Assembly (NCBI GenBank): GCA_020002185.1
Contig: CM034531.1
Location: forward strand, 78,526,474-78,590,473
Length of the DNA: 64,000 nt
Direction: 5' to 3'
Source of the DNA: Paraescarpia echinospica
Taxonomy: Eukaryota > Annelida > Polychaeta > Sabellida > Siboglinidae
The position numbers and the translations under genes were made by a program. Every line of letters starts with the position of its first letter. Position 1 is the first letter of the stretch. Below are positions 41,309 to 51,989 of the stretch, piece by piece. Below the pieces are notes generated by a model. It ran no database searches. It was not told the origin of the DNA and saw only the letters and a program-made list of their open reading frames with translations.

Positions 41309-43040
41309 CGACGGCGCGATGCGACCCGTGGCGTACGCATCGAGGGCGATGACGCCAACGGAACAGCGCTACTCACAGATTGAGAAGGAGGCTCTGGCGA
41401 CTACGTGGGCTCTTGAGAGATTTACGGACTACCTCTACGGAATGCAGTTCCATGTCGAGACCGACCACCGACCTCTGGTGTCACTTCTTAGCACTAAGAA
41501 GAATCTAGATGAACTTTCACCACGCATACAGCGATTCCGTATGTGACTGATGCGGTACGCGTACACGATCAGTCATGTGCCCGGCAAGAACCTCTACACT
41601 GCAGATGCGTTGTCGTGCGCTCCACTAGTGAGACCACTGACGGCGGAGGAGTCGCGATTCACAGACGAAGTATCAGCGCATGCGAGCCTGGTGGAGAGTG
41701 AGATACCGGCAACCGAGACGTGTCTGGCCGAGATTAGGGCTAGACAGCAAGACGACGAGGTGTGTCGCCAGGTGATGCGATATTGCCTAGAGGGTTGGCC
41801 AAGCCATCCATCATTGCCATCGTCTTTGCGACCGTATTGGCAAGTCCAGAGTGAACTGACAATTCATAACGGTCTGCTACTGAAAGGGGTACGGCTCGTC
41901 ATACCGGCGTCGATGCGGTTGACTATGTTAGACAAGCTACACGAGGGCCATCAAGGTGTGGTCAAGTGTCGCTCGCGGGCCCAGTCATCGGTCTGATGGC
42001 CGGGACTCAGCAGGCAGCTTGAGGAGCTTGTCAAGAACTGTACTACGTGTGCGATGGAGCGTAGCAACACAGTCGAGCCGATGATTGCGTCAGAGCCGAA
42101 TCTGCGACCTTGGCAGAAAGTCGGCACCGACATGTTTCATTTCAAGAAGGCGACGTATCTACTTGTGGTTGACTATTACTCGAGTTTTGTCGAGATAGCG
42201 AGGCTAGACGACACGGGCGCGTCTGATGTGATTCTCCACCTGCGGTCAATCTTCGCGCGGCATGGCGTCCCGGAGACGGTTGTTTCTGATAACGGCCCGC
42301 AGTATGCGGCACACGAGTTTGCCCGTTTCGCGGAGAGAACAGGGTTTGTATACATTACCAGCAGCCCTCGTTTCCCGCAGAGTAACGGAAAGTCAGAACG
42401 CGCGGTTCAGACGGTAAAGAACTTACTGCGAAAATCAACGGATCCGTACGGCGCCTTGTTGGCGTATCGTACGACAGCACTTGAATGCGGCTATTCGCCA
42501 GCAGAGCTGCTGATGGGTAGACAGCTACGTAATTCGATCCCAGTGTTAGCGTCGACACTGCAACCTCGCTGGCAGGAATCGAGACATCTACAGGAACGAC
42601 GAGTGAGTCTAAAACGACGACAGGCCGAGGCGTACGATCGTCATCACCGTGCGCGACCTCTGGCTCCCCTACACGTCGGCGATCCAGTGTGGGTGCAGGA
42701 CACGAGAACGGGGGGTACAGTGGTAGGCCAGGCAGGCTCACCTCGCTCGTACCTGGTTCAGGCGCCGACATCTTGTCTGCGTAGAAATCGGCGGCATATT
42801 GTGCCGACGCCGAACGAACAACCCGTTTGTGCCGACCGAGCGACTACGGAGACCGCTGAATTGAGCACGAACGACGACGAGACGCGACCACGTTCGTCTT
42901 CACACGAGAGACAGCAAAGTTCGGCATTGCAACCGAGACAGGCTTCACCAAGCGTGGTGCGCACTTCTGCGGCTCCACCTGTGACGACCGTGACGCGATC
43001 GGGGCGGACATCCGTTCCACCACAGAGACTCGATCTGTGA
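41236..43040 (+). pseudogene. Gypsy RNase H-integrase, two TGA stops
   Basis: One continuous frame from about 41,236 to 43,040 except for TGA at 41,544 and 41,994. RNase H: S-A-D-A-S-S-F-G-L-G-A-V-L, E-K-E-A-L-A, T-D-H-R-P-L and A-D-A-L-S. Integrase zinc domain: H-E-G-H...C-T-T-C. Catalytic D-D-E: V-G-T-D-M-F, S-D-N-G-P-Q-Y and S-N-G-K-S-E-R-A. C-terminal region: H-V-G-D-P-V-W-V. The first TGA sits where an Arg (CGA) and the second where a Trp (TGG, S-V-W-W-P-G) is expected, so each is a single transition. Confidence 0.9.
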
Positions 43041-43163
43041 ACTATAGATCAGTCAGGGGCATGTCTCACAAAAGGGCAGAATAATCCCTTGAGACGTGTT
43101 TGTGATAGGTGGTTGTCTACCATCTATCATTAGGTAGAGTTGTCTTCGTATCCTTAAAGGACT

Positions 43164-43174
43164 CGAAAGGGAGA
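43164..43174 (+). other. Polypurine tract
   Basis: CGAAAGGGAGA directly before the 3' LTR; the primer for plus-strand synthesis. Confidence 0.75.
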
Positions 43175-43315
43175 TGTAGTGTTATGCTATCGCGCTCCTA
43201 CCTCTACATCCGGGACTTCGTTGAATACAGCCATTTTCTATTTACACGTGTCTTCTTTCTTTATGTAGTATTCATGTCTTTTTACGTGTTATACTAAAGC
43301 AGTAGTAACACCACA
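43175..43315 (+). repeat. 3' LTR, 141 bp
   Basis: TGTAGTG...ACACCACA, followed by CTACT, the copy of the target duplication preceding the 5' LTR. Confidence 0.95.
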
Positions 43316-43598
43316 CTACTCGCATCCTTTCCAGTTATTCCTTTAACATATCTATCTCAGAATCACATTCTAGCGAAACAGTCGCTCCCATTGGAGGCTC
43401 CTTCAGACTAATCCGTCCTGTTTCCAGTAAGTTTTCCCAAAAGGTGAAGGTAGTACCCGTGACTGTCACTAAGTAAGGAATTTATATTTTGTAATTCTTC
43501 CTGAGATTCAGAACTTTAGTACCCTTGGTAGTAGATACCCCTCCTACTTCCGTGACTTGTTCTTTAGTGCATGTGTATAAGTTAATTGTGGACGTCAT
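43316..43598 (-). pseudogene. N-terminal part of the Gag-like frame, upstream of the Gypsy insertion
   Basis: Starts at an ATG in a good context (CACCATGAC, 43,598) and reads M-T-S-T-I-N-L-Y-T-C-T. A TAA, then T-F-T-F-W-E-N-L-L-E-T-G and M-G-A-T-V-S-L-E-C-D, and a second TAA follow. The frame then passes without shift across the target duplication into 38,803. The single frame across both sides is good evidence that this was one gene before the insertion. No family recognised for this segment. Confidence 0.55.
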
Positions 43599-44317
43599 GG
43601 TGATGTAAATGCGTGTAAATGTAAGAGTAAATGCCAAACTGTGTATACAAAGTAATGCCTACTATTTAACAAAGTTAGTGGCACTATTGATTCAAAAATT
43701 AAGTAATTCAAATCAAACTGAACAGAACAGCTCATATATTTTAGAAAATTAATACAATTGCACAATTACCGACACGTTTTAGTGAGAACAGTAAACATTT
43801 ATCCCGCAATTGATACAATCAAATTACGTCGGCGATAATACCCAATTAGTATGTCCGGGAAGTAAACTACATTGTATAACTTCACATAACCAAACCAAAA
43901 ATATAGCTTGATTTATTGTGAACAAGAATGTCATAACCACGATAAACTCTTAACGAAACCTGAGAAAGAATTAAATTATAAAGCTATCCGTGGGTCATGT
44001 TAACACCACGGCGTGGTCAAAGGGTTAAACCCAGTTCGAGTCAGCTGGCAGTCGCGCAGCAACCGACGGCGACGCGCGACGCTGGTTGTATGCTGTCAGC
44101 GACCACGCCCGTATACTCGTTGTTCCGACTTCAAATTTTAATTGTAGAACTTTCAAATAATTTTCAAATAAGCGGTTGAATATTGCTACATGATAATTAG
44201 CAGAACTTAAATCACGTATAATTACTTAATATTATGCGTAAACAGAACCGGCAGATTCCTATCATACGCACTGGAAAATTGGCGCGTAAATGTTTAAACA
44301 AATAAAGCTTGAAAACC
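43599..44317. other. Probable 5' flank of the Gag-like gene; no gene seen
   Basis: AT-rich, with a GC-rich island near 44,030-44,110 whose 60-codon plus-strand frame has no recognisable features. It may contain the promoter or LTR of the minus-strand Gag-like element, but I found no second copy. Confidence 0.35.
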
Positions 44318-44535
44318 GACAGTTCTAGTTGTTTCCAGCACTCAGCAACGTTCTATTAACTGACTTGTCTGTATATTGTGTGCTTACAATGTTATGATCT
44401 TATGAGGTCTCATTCAACTAGTCAGCCTTTTTCAGAACATTATCGCCAAGCCGACCTTTCTATGCTGGCACTGAGGGTGGTCACTGCCAGGGTGCTTGTC
44501 GTCCTCAGTGGTTTTTTACGTCCCAAATTGAGGTT
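44318..44535 (-). repeat. SINE body fragment
   Basis: Matches the 3' two-thirds of the tRNA-derived SINE at 53.1-53.5 kb (AGTTCTAGTTGTTTCCAGC; GCTGGCACTGAGGGTGGTCA; GGGTGCTTGTCGTCCTCAGT) in the same orientation. The tRNA-like head is missing. Confidence 0.75.
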
Positions 44536-44637
44536 TCTCCTGGTTAATTGCGCGTAGAATATAAATTGTTTAACATGGAACTATAACGCAGATTCGCCAG
44601 CAGAAATATACCCTGCTCGCAGCGCCAATATTGTGCG

Positions 44638-44880
44638 CAGCACTTACTTGGGCAGGCACAATGTTGGGGTAGTCCGAGGCGGAGGCCGAAGGCCGACGGG
44701 ACCATCAACCTCGACGAGGGGCTGTGCTTCACGGCGGCGGCAATACGGATTGCTGACTATTGTGTAGCACGGGTATTTATAGGGTGTGTGTGTGTGGGGG
44801 GGGTGTATTGTTAGGGTGTAATGCGGATGTGCGTACTTATCTTGGGTGTGCGAACTATTTATAGTGTTGCTCCGCACTAC
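44638..44880 (-). repeat. Repeat R-A copy 3, short
   Basis: Contains only the outer 240 bp of R-A, from CTTGGGCAGGCACAATGTTGG to TGCTCCGCACTACA, including the TATTTATA motif. It stops at ...CACTACA, where copies 1 and 2 continue. It shares with copy 1 the extension CACTTACTTG on its left. A (CAAA)n tract follows at 44,886-44,942. Confidence 0.7.
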
Positions 44881-45142
44881 AGCCGTGAGGAAACAAAAAT
44901 AAACAGGCAAACAAACAAACAAACAAAACACAAACAAACAGAAACCCACATTATAGTTCTTAATATTGATATATGATAATTATATATGAATGATACAATA
45001 CAATAAATATTTGGCGTAAATTATGTATTCTCGCATGGATCTGGTACAGCCAAGTAATGCTATTTTTTGATGCCGCCAAAACTGCGTAAATTGCGTACTG
45101 GATGAAAATCGGTGCCGTTTTCGATTCAAATCACACCCACAC

Positions 45143-47310
45143 TCACTCATCCCTAGACCGGGACGATCGGAGGGGTGTTCGCTTGGCTTCCACGGTGATA
45201 TTTTTCCATCTGGGACGGTTCTGTGCTGAATCGTGTAACTCCGTTTGGTAAAGACACGTACGTCCACTCTTGCATGTCATCCATACACGTTTGTTCCTGT
45301 CTTCCTTGTTTTCTGCCGCCTTTGACTGAGCCTTGTAATATTTCTTTGGCAAGTGTATTGTGCTAGCTGTATGGCCGTAACATTCGAGTTTTCGGCGTTT
45401 CACTGTTGTCAATAGCGGTTCTTGAAATCCTTCGGCGATTGCTTACATTACTGATATATTTGTTATATAATGTCTGCAAGATATTTTTTAAATCTTTCTT
45501 TTAAAAATATCGTTTCAAATGCACCTTTCGTAGCCGTAGGTCAGCACTGAAACAAACAGGTATATTTTGTTGCCATTGCTTCTTATCTTCTTGAGTTGCC
45601 ATCGCTGACGTTGTCAGGTTTAACCATGTGAGTAATTCTTTGATGATTTCCTTTTCGGCGTTTCACTGTTGTCAATAGCGGTTCTTGAGATCTTTCGGTA
45701 ATTTCTTACATTACTGATATATTTGTTATATGATGTCTGTAAGATTGTTTTAGAATCTTTCTTAAAAATATAATTTCAACTGCAGCTTTCGTATCCGTAG
45801 GTCAGCTCTGAAACAAACAGGCTTGTCTTTGTTGCCACTGCTCCTTATCTTCTTGAGTTGCAATCAGTGACGTTGTCAGGTTTAACAACATGCGTACTTC
45901 CTTGATGGAGTCACCCACAGATGAGGTTATTGGCCAGAGGTACTTGAATGACATTATTTCTTCAAGGCGTTCTCCATTAATTAATATAGTAGTTTTGGTG
46001 CTATTCTGCTGTTGACCTTGATCTTGCTCTTCTCTGAGCTTATTTCCGTTCTGTAAGCACGCCCTGTTCTTTTCAGTGTTGATGTTAATTCTTGTAACTT
46101 CTCCCCTATTCCAGCGATTATATCGATGTTATCTCTGCGAAACGGAGGTTATTGATATATCTGTCTTTTATCGAGAATGTGCCGTTGCAGTTGTGAGCGC
46201 TTCTTGCATTATATTTTATAGGTATAAGTTGAACAGCAGCGGCGACAAGAGGCATCCTTGGTGTACTCCAACCGATGTTCAAAATGATTGTTCAATTTAC
46301 CATTCGTGTAGCACTGCGCTCGTCGACGGCCTATATAGCGACGCGAATAGTGTCACTAGATCATCGTCAATGTAATGGAGTCTCAGTACTCGCCAATATC
46401 CTTTGTGCCATACAAGATTAAATGCGTTTTTAAAATCGATGACATTGTTATGTAGCTATTGATGGTGATCAACAGGTTACTCAAATAAGAGTCCTATGTT
46501 GAAGATGTTTGTGCTCCCTTTTGGCCGGAAGCCTTATCTTTGAGTTGGTTGAATATGATTCTTAGCATCATTTTGTTGGGATGGCTGATAAAGCGTCCTT
46601 ACGACAGCATATGTTTCCTATCTTTGGTATCGATATTTTGAGCGGTGTCGTCCATTTTTATTGCGAAATATTTGGCTTCTCATCTATCAGTGCTTTCCCA
46701 ACATTGGTAGTTTGTCAACGCCAGTGGATTTTTTTTGTTTTTAGCATTCAGAGTGCCTCTTCTACTTCTGTTCGGATAGTGGGTGTATCAGCATTTTCAT
46801 TTTGAGGCAGTTTTTATAGAACGTTATCAGTTGGGCTCAATTCGTAGTTGTGGAGTTCTTCACAGTATTCAGACCATTCCTTAAGTACCCGCCTTTTTAG
46901 TGAGGAGGGTTCCGTTTTTGTCCTCGATGTTTGGTGATCAACTTAAACGATTTCCAAGAGAGAGCTTTCAAGATTGAATCAGCCTGCCTGGTGTTGTTTC
47001 CACCCATGCCAATCTCTACCCCAGTCTTCCGTTGCTTTCCTTATTTTGTGATGTCTTTGTTTTGTTCTCGGTATTTTATGTGCACTTCTTCATCTCGTCT
47101 ATGATAGCAAAGCTTTATTATCTCTTCAGGAACCCATGGTTGTCATTTGCGTGAGAATTCCTTGCTGGTGTTCCACATTGCTGTGCCGATCGAGTTGACA
47201 AGGCTGTTATTTTCTGGCTATAGGAAGTTAAGCGTTGTAAGGTGTCCTCCAGTTGTTGTTTTGAGTTGCATTGCAATGTTTCGATCTTGCAGTTTCTCTT
47301 GATCAAATCT
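45143..47310 (-). pseudogene. Decayed non-LTR retrotransposon (reverse transcriptase)
   Basis: Minus strand, many stops and shifts. Recognisable order: L-E-D-T-L-Q-R-L (47.2 kb), D-K-N-G-T-L-L-T-K-K-A-V-L-K-E-W-S-E-Y-C (46.9 kb), G-V-H-Q-G-C-L-L-S-P-L-L-F-N-L-Y (46.25 kb), I-N-N-L-R-F-A (catalytic block, 46.13 kb, followed by a 1-nt shift), V-L-T-Y-G (45.6 kb), and a C-terminus with R-P-R-W-K...R-S-S-R-S-R-D-E ending at 45,143. This is the type annotated as endonuclease-reverse transcriptase in invertebrates. I cannot settle the clade. The endonuclease was not found. Confidence 0.65.
45391..45915. repeat. Tandem duplication, unit about 262-264 bp, inside the decayed LINE
   Basis: CGTTTCACTGTTGTCAATAGCGGTTCTTGA starts at about 45,394 and again at about 45,657. 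The following 230 bp align with perhaps 15-20% differences, so the duplication is old. Confidence 0.8.
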
Positions 47311-47992
47311 TATCCGAGAGTTCTTGTTTTTCCGATTCTTGAGCAAAATTTCACACAGGTGAATATAATAATACAATACACTGTACTTGCATTACATATG
47401 ATAATTGAATCAATGTCAAAGCCTTCAAAGTACACTTTCAAAGGCACGTATCGTTTTAATCAGTATATCCAGAAACAGTGTTGACTACTGGACCTCTTAT
47501 TACACAAGTAAATTATGTAAATTAAGTTAATTAATGTAATATTCCTTAAACATTGTACGACCTTGCCTACTTCACGCGCCATCTTTGCATTCAATTTAAA
47601 AGGAGGGCTCCTCTTTCTACGTCGATTACCCGATGAATGGAACTGATTTGATGATTCCTACGCCGTCAGCAAGCAAGTTTACTAACTGTTTTCATTTACA
47701 TTTATTTAATCGTATGTTTACGACACCAGACTAGGGTGCCGACGAGGTTAGGTGAAACCCGACTAATTAGAAAGTGCTCCGATCTCGAAATGCATCCCTA
47801 TCCCGATCGCGCAACGTGTTGAACAATCCAACCGAGCGCGTGGCGAGATCTGGACATTTTCCGAGATCGGGGCGCTTGCAGAAACTCTCTACTCTCTAAT
47901 AGATCGCGACAACAGATCAGCAAGCGCAGATATGCTAACCATAAAAAAGATAATGACCAAGGACATGGCTAACGTCATTGCATGTACACCGA
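47311..47992. other. Spacer without recognised genes
   Basis: No supported coding sequence or repeat family. Confidence 0.45.
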
Positions 47993-48343
47993 CAGGGACG
48001 GATCCAGGGGGAGGGGGAGGCAAAACGTCCAACAGCACCCTGCATGAGGCTCGCAAAAACCACTGTCGGCCGAAACAAATTCATAATTTTGGGTGGGCTG
48101 AGCCGGAGCTTCGATCAGCACGACTCCGCTGTCGGATCTTGACACCGGATGACGGGTGGGGAAGGGGGTACTGTTAGACTACTTTTTCGCGGCGACGTTA
48201 ACAACTTTTTTCAGAACGTCTAGGGGGCACGTAACGGGGACACTTTCAAAAGGTCTAAGGAACACGCCGCTCCAGCGCATACATAGGGCGGCAAAAAGGT
48301 CTGCGAGGGCAAATGCACCGTAGCCCCCCTGGATCCGCCTATG
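47993..48343. mobile_element. Small terminal-inverted-repeat element (MITE-like)
   Basis: CAGGGACGGATCCAGGGGG at the left and CCCCCCTGGATCCGCCTATG at the right form inverted ends (GGATCCAGGGGG perfect over 12 bp) about 350 bp apart. CAGGGRCGGATCC-type ends recall hAT-like nonautonomous elements. I found no clear 8-bp target duplication. Frames inside are not genes. Confidence 0.55.
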
Positions 48344-49500
48344 ACCTAGTACAACCGGTCTGCAACAAGTGATGTCAATGATCCGCACTGGCCGACTGCG
48401 TGACATTGCAATATCTGACACTGCAGGCCTACCCAGCATCGACGTATTTGTCCATGACCAAATAATTCGTGACTATTGCTTAGTAATTAGGACAGCTTTG
48501 TGGAACCGCTACAGTTTGCTCGCTCATGAAGGCCATTGAGTCACCTGCAAGACCAAGGTCCTAGGGCCCAAGCAGAAGCCCATAATTGTTTCCATGCATT
48601 GACTGAGCAACCGTAACCTGCCATCAATTGATGTATACCATGTCAGGCCAATCCTAAACGGCGGAAATGGAACTGAGTGCCCGACTGTCGACATCTGCGA
48701 CTCTCTCCCATCTGCTGAGTATCTTCAGAGTAACATTGATGCATTTTCACTGTATCCGATATAGATTACCTTTTGAAGATATCCTGCAATAGCACAAGAA
48801 TATGTCAGATGCACCTGTACCGCCACAGCGAGCCCGGTATTACGTCGCCCAGGCATACAATCCAAAAATAGCGGTCACGGTCATGTCCCATCAGTTATGT
48901 GCTTTTGGCAGAAATAGAAACCTCATATCATATTTTCCTCTGCAAATAAATCAAAACTATTTAAATACATGCATTTACGGACTCATAGATTAAAAAAACA
49001 ATATACAATATGAGTCAAATTACGTCGTTTTTCAGGACGTTGCTTTTTACAGTTCGCTTCGATGTTTGCAATAAATTACTGAAATTATTTGAAATATTTC
49101 AACAAATTAGGTATCATTTTAAAACGCTTGATCTGTGGAATCCAAAACAAAACATGCAACACTCCATTTCACAATAGCCGTTTTGCTGTGGCATGATACA
49201 TATTAGAGCTGAATCACAATCAAGTCACGAACACTGTGCTGGTCAATTGAACTTTATTTTAACATAGACACTGTGGTGACAAGTTATCCACCGTTTATTT
49301 GGCGATACATATGTAAGTATGATCACACAGTTAATTCTGAATTGTATTGTTGATAACTTGGAAGTTTTCAGGGTAAGGATGGATAACATATCCTGCTTGA
49401 GGCGCTTTGAGGACCTGTTCTGAAAGTATATGATATACGGGTATGCTTCCGAGTTAGTCTGTGCTTCTGGTTGTTTCCGTTTAAAGCCCAATATAGCCCT
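48344..49500. other. Spacer without recognised genes
   Basis: An interrupted plus-strand frame at 48,370-48,760 has no recognised domain. The rest is AT-rich. Confidence 0.4.
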
Positions 49501-49503
49501 TTC

Positions 49504-49966
49504 TCAGAAACCACCGCCCTCACCCGGGGCCACCGATTCACTTACTAGTCCCGACGCTGCGTCCGATATTTCCAAAGTAGGTTCAGGCTGGTCAGTGGTC
49601 AACTCGATATTGACTGCATCGACCCCTGCGTCCGATTCTTCCTTATTGTCTTCTTCTTCTTTGATTTCTTCTTCTTCTTTGATTTCTTCTTCTTCTTTGA
49701 TTTCTTCTTCTTCTTTGATTTCTTCTTCTTCTTTGATTTCTTTTTCGGCTTTTGGCACATCGGTGAGAAACACCAACCTCGCCCCCAAGTCGGCGATCAT
49801 TGTAAACAACTTAGACTTCTGTTCGCGGAATGCGTTACGACGACGCTGACGACCCTTGATCAACAAGCACATAGAGACCGCCACAGCGACGCAGCAGATA
49901 TCCAGGACCATGCTGAACAAGGCTGTTGCGAGGTACACTGTCGTGTATGAGCGGATCATATTGCTA
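49504..49966 (-). CDS. Single-pass membrane protein with acidic repeat tail, hypothetical
   Basis: The ATG reading M-I-R-S-Y-T-T-V is the likely start (codon ending near 49,958). An ACAG just upstream (minus strand) could be a splice acceptor, making this a last exon. A hydrophobic stretch of about 30 residues (A-T-A-L-F-S-M-V-L-D-I-C-C-V-A-V-A-V...L-L-I) is a probable transmembrane segment. The basic K-G-R-Q-R-R-R follows, as for a type I/III topology with cytoplasmic tail. The tail has five copies of E-E-E-E-I-K (15-bp repeats) and an acidic C-terminus ending G-E-G-G-G-F. I do not recognise the family. It could be a host gene or the end of an envelope-like protein. Confidence 0.45.
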
Positions 49967-49986
49967 ATCTGTTGGACAAAATGCAA

Positions 49987-50724
49987 CGTGTTGGTTAAGG
50001 CAACAATATTCTAAATATAATCCAGCTGGCGTATGCGTGTGTGTGTGTTAACGTTTTTGCCCTGGATGGTTTGCATCTACGGGTCCAAACGTTCATGGAT
50101 TAATCTACGACCCTTCGAATGAAAAGTACTCCCTTTGTTTTTTAATGACGCATACGTCAAGGGTTCTTAGCATTTCAGGGTAACGGTTACGTAAAACGTA
50201 ACTTGCAACAATCATAGAAATCGCGCGCGCAGCGAATGCTTTAGAAAAACGGTTCCTGTTTCTATGTAGGTAAACCGCTTTTGAGCGTACATTATGCCTA
50301 ATGACAAGTAACGTTTTAACTACGAGGGCGGTGTACCAATTGTACATCATTAATATTACTTTTGATAATTGTTTTTAACTCTACGTGTTTATTATTATTA
50401 CTACAATTCGGAATTTACATAAACGGTTCGATGTCGCCCGTGTACGTATGTAGCGCCCTCTGGCACATAACATCGACTAGGCAGCTAGCTGACGAATACG
50501 TCTACCCAAATGCCAATATCATAGCAATTCGACTATAATTTACAATGTTACAATATCACAACTAAGGTCTATCGATGGACGTGAACTTTCTCTCCGACCT
50601 TCGACACAACGTGTATTGCAGCACATGCGTGACGCGGTTGTTTCTGGTTATACGTTTGACGTGCGCTGAAACTATCGCGATGTTGTGTTTACTTAACGAT
50701 GTCGTGTGCAAACAACGCATATGA
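49987..50724. other. Spacer without recognised genes
   Basis: No supported gene; GTAGCGCCCTCTGGC at 50,449 is CTCF-like in sequence only. Confidence 0.4.
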
Positions 50725-51593
50725 GGATCCAGTGGGGGTGGGCCTAAGACACAAACACAAGAAGTCGACTCATGTACACTAAATGAAATAAATAGGTTCA
50801 ACGTCGTAATTTATGTTAACAGTTTTACGTTTAGCAGGATGGATGAGGCACGGAAACAGCTCTTTGCCGTGGGATCTGGTGCCACTTGGAATACCCCACT
50901 ACCAAAACATGCATTGCACCAATATGTGAATAAGGCTGCTTATCAAATTCGGTATGTAAGGTCATAACATATTTTTAGAAATATCCATCAGCCTAGTCTG
51001 AGATACTGTGGTTGGATCCAGTGGGGGTGGGCCTAAGACACAAACACAAGAAGTCGACTCATGTACACTAAATGAAATAAATAGGTTCAACGTCGTAATT
51101 TACGTTAACAGTTTTACGTTTAGCAGGATGGATGAGGCACGGAAACAGCTCTTTGCCGTGGGATCTGGTGCCACTTGGAATACCCCACTACCAAAACATG
51201 CATTGCACCAATATGTGAATAAGGCTGCTTATCAAATTCGGTATGTAAGGTCATAACATATTTTTAGAAATATCCATCAGCCTAGTCTGAGAGACTGTGG
51301 TTGGATCCAGTGGGGGTGGGCCTAAGACACAAACACAAGAAGTCGACTCATGTACACTAAATGAAATAAATAGGTTCAACGTCGTAATTTACGTTAACAG
51401 TTTTACGTTTAGCAGGATGGATGAGGCACGGAAACAGCTCTTTGCCGTGGGATCTGGTGCCACTTGGAATACCCCACTACCAAAACATGCATTGCACCAA
51501 TATGTGAATAAGGCTGCTTATCAAATTCGGTATGTAAGGTCATAACATATTTTTAGAAATATCCATCAGCCTAGTCTGGGAGACTGTGGTTGG
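50725..51593 (+). repeat. Three tandem copies of a 289-bp unit
   Basis: Units start at GGATCC 50,725, 51,014 and 51,303 (exactly 289 bp apart). They differ at only a few positions (TTTATGTT versus TTTACGTT; GAGATACTG, GAGAGACTG, GGGAGACTG), so the duplication is recent. Each carries the same exon-like segment. Confidence 0.95.
50796..50951 (+). pseudogene. Exon-like segment of a decayed uncharacterised gene (copy 1 of 3)
   Basis: Flanked by AATAG (acceptor) and CG|GTATGT (donor). Encodes F-N-V-V-I-Y-V-N-S-F-T-F, M-D-E-A-R-K-Q-L-F and L-P-K-H-A-L-H-Q-Y-V-N-K-A-A-Y-Q. From memory, unchecked, the pattern N-E-A-R-x-x-L-F...L-P-P-T-x-x-A-L-x-Q-H-x-x-R-A-x-Y-Q recurs in many uncharacterised invertebrate proteins, followed by a cysteine-rich tail. 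Copies 2 and 3 are 51,085-51,240 and 51,374-51,529. It ends in phase 2. Function unknown; multicopy behaviour suggests a transposable-element-borne gene. Confidence 0.55.
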
Positions 51594-51615
51594 ACTGAAT
51601 CTGAATGGTTACGTC
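51575..51615 (+). pseudogene. Second exon-like segment of the same decayed gene
   Basis: CTAG|T acceptor and C|GTAAGA donor. The phase joins that of the preceding segment and gives L-G-D-C-G-W-T-E-S-E-W-L-R, resembling the C-G-W-type segment that follows the A-Y-Q block in this family. The 289-bp duplication breakpoint lies inside it (GGTTGGA), so the first two copies have a chimaeric version that soon stops. Confidence 0.45.
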
Positions 51616-51752
51616 GTAAGAAGCCACTATTGACTATGGTTTATTACGGGGTGGTTGCGTGTGCATGTTATTGGGTGTTTGGGCAGCACGATAAGCGGCG
51701 GAAATCGTTTATAGTTTCAGCCTGAACATGCGACTTGATTGGTTTGTTCCAG

Positions 51753-51900
51753 TCTACTGTTGTGCAACTGATTCAATATGGAAACCATGCTGGACTTGAA
51801 CTATCAGAGGCATCGATCCCATGCAATGACCTAGTGCACTGTGGTTGCAAATCTAAGTGTAACCCAAATGATATATTATTTTTCATCAATATGTACGTTG
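51753..51900 (+). pseudogene. Third exon-like segment: cysteine-rich tail with a 1-nt shift
   Basis: After TTTGTTCCAG (acceptor) the phase set by the previous segment gives S-I-W-K-P-C-W-T. One extra T near 51,797 then shifts into E-L-S-E-A-S-I-P-C-N-D-L-V-H-C-G-C-K-S-K-C-N. W-x-P-x-W-T...E-A-S-x-x-C-x-E-L-x-x-C-x-C-K-x-x-C is the pattern I recall for this family's tail. Its appearance on both sides of a single-base insertion argues that the exon assignment is right and that the copy is dead. Confidence 0.5.
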
Positions 51901-51989
51901 TGAGGTATATTACGGTTGATAGTACAACTGAGTACCATTTGACAACAGTTTGAAAGGTCATAATCTTGAAAACACGTACCATAAACCAA

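Larger units (their letters stand above)
38809..43315 (+). mobile_element. Complete Ty3/Gypsy retrotransposon
   Basis: Two 141-bp LTRs, primer binding site, Gag-Pol, polypurine tract and a 5-bp target duplication CTACT (38,804-38,808 and 43,316-43,320). Order of domains is Gag, protease, reverse transcriptase, RNase H, integrase. The LTRs differ at 2 of 141 positions, so the insertion is fairly recent. Even so Pol carries one frameshift and two TGA codons, so this copy cannot move on its own. It sits opposite in strand to the Gag/Tudor block it interrupts. Confidence 0.95.

Noticed and set aside
41544..41996. Programmed read-through at the two TGA codons of the Gypsy Pol
   Set aside because: Retroelement recoding sites lie at gag-pol borders, not inside RNase H and integrase. 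Each TGA is one transition away from the expected codon, and a frameshift is present too.
48370..48760. Interrupted plus-strand frame in the 48 kb spacer
   Set aside because: Several stops and no recognisable motif; not enough to call a gene.
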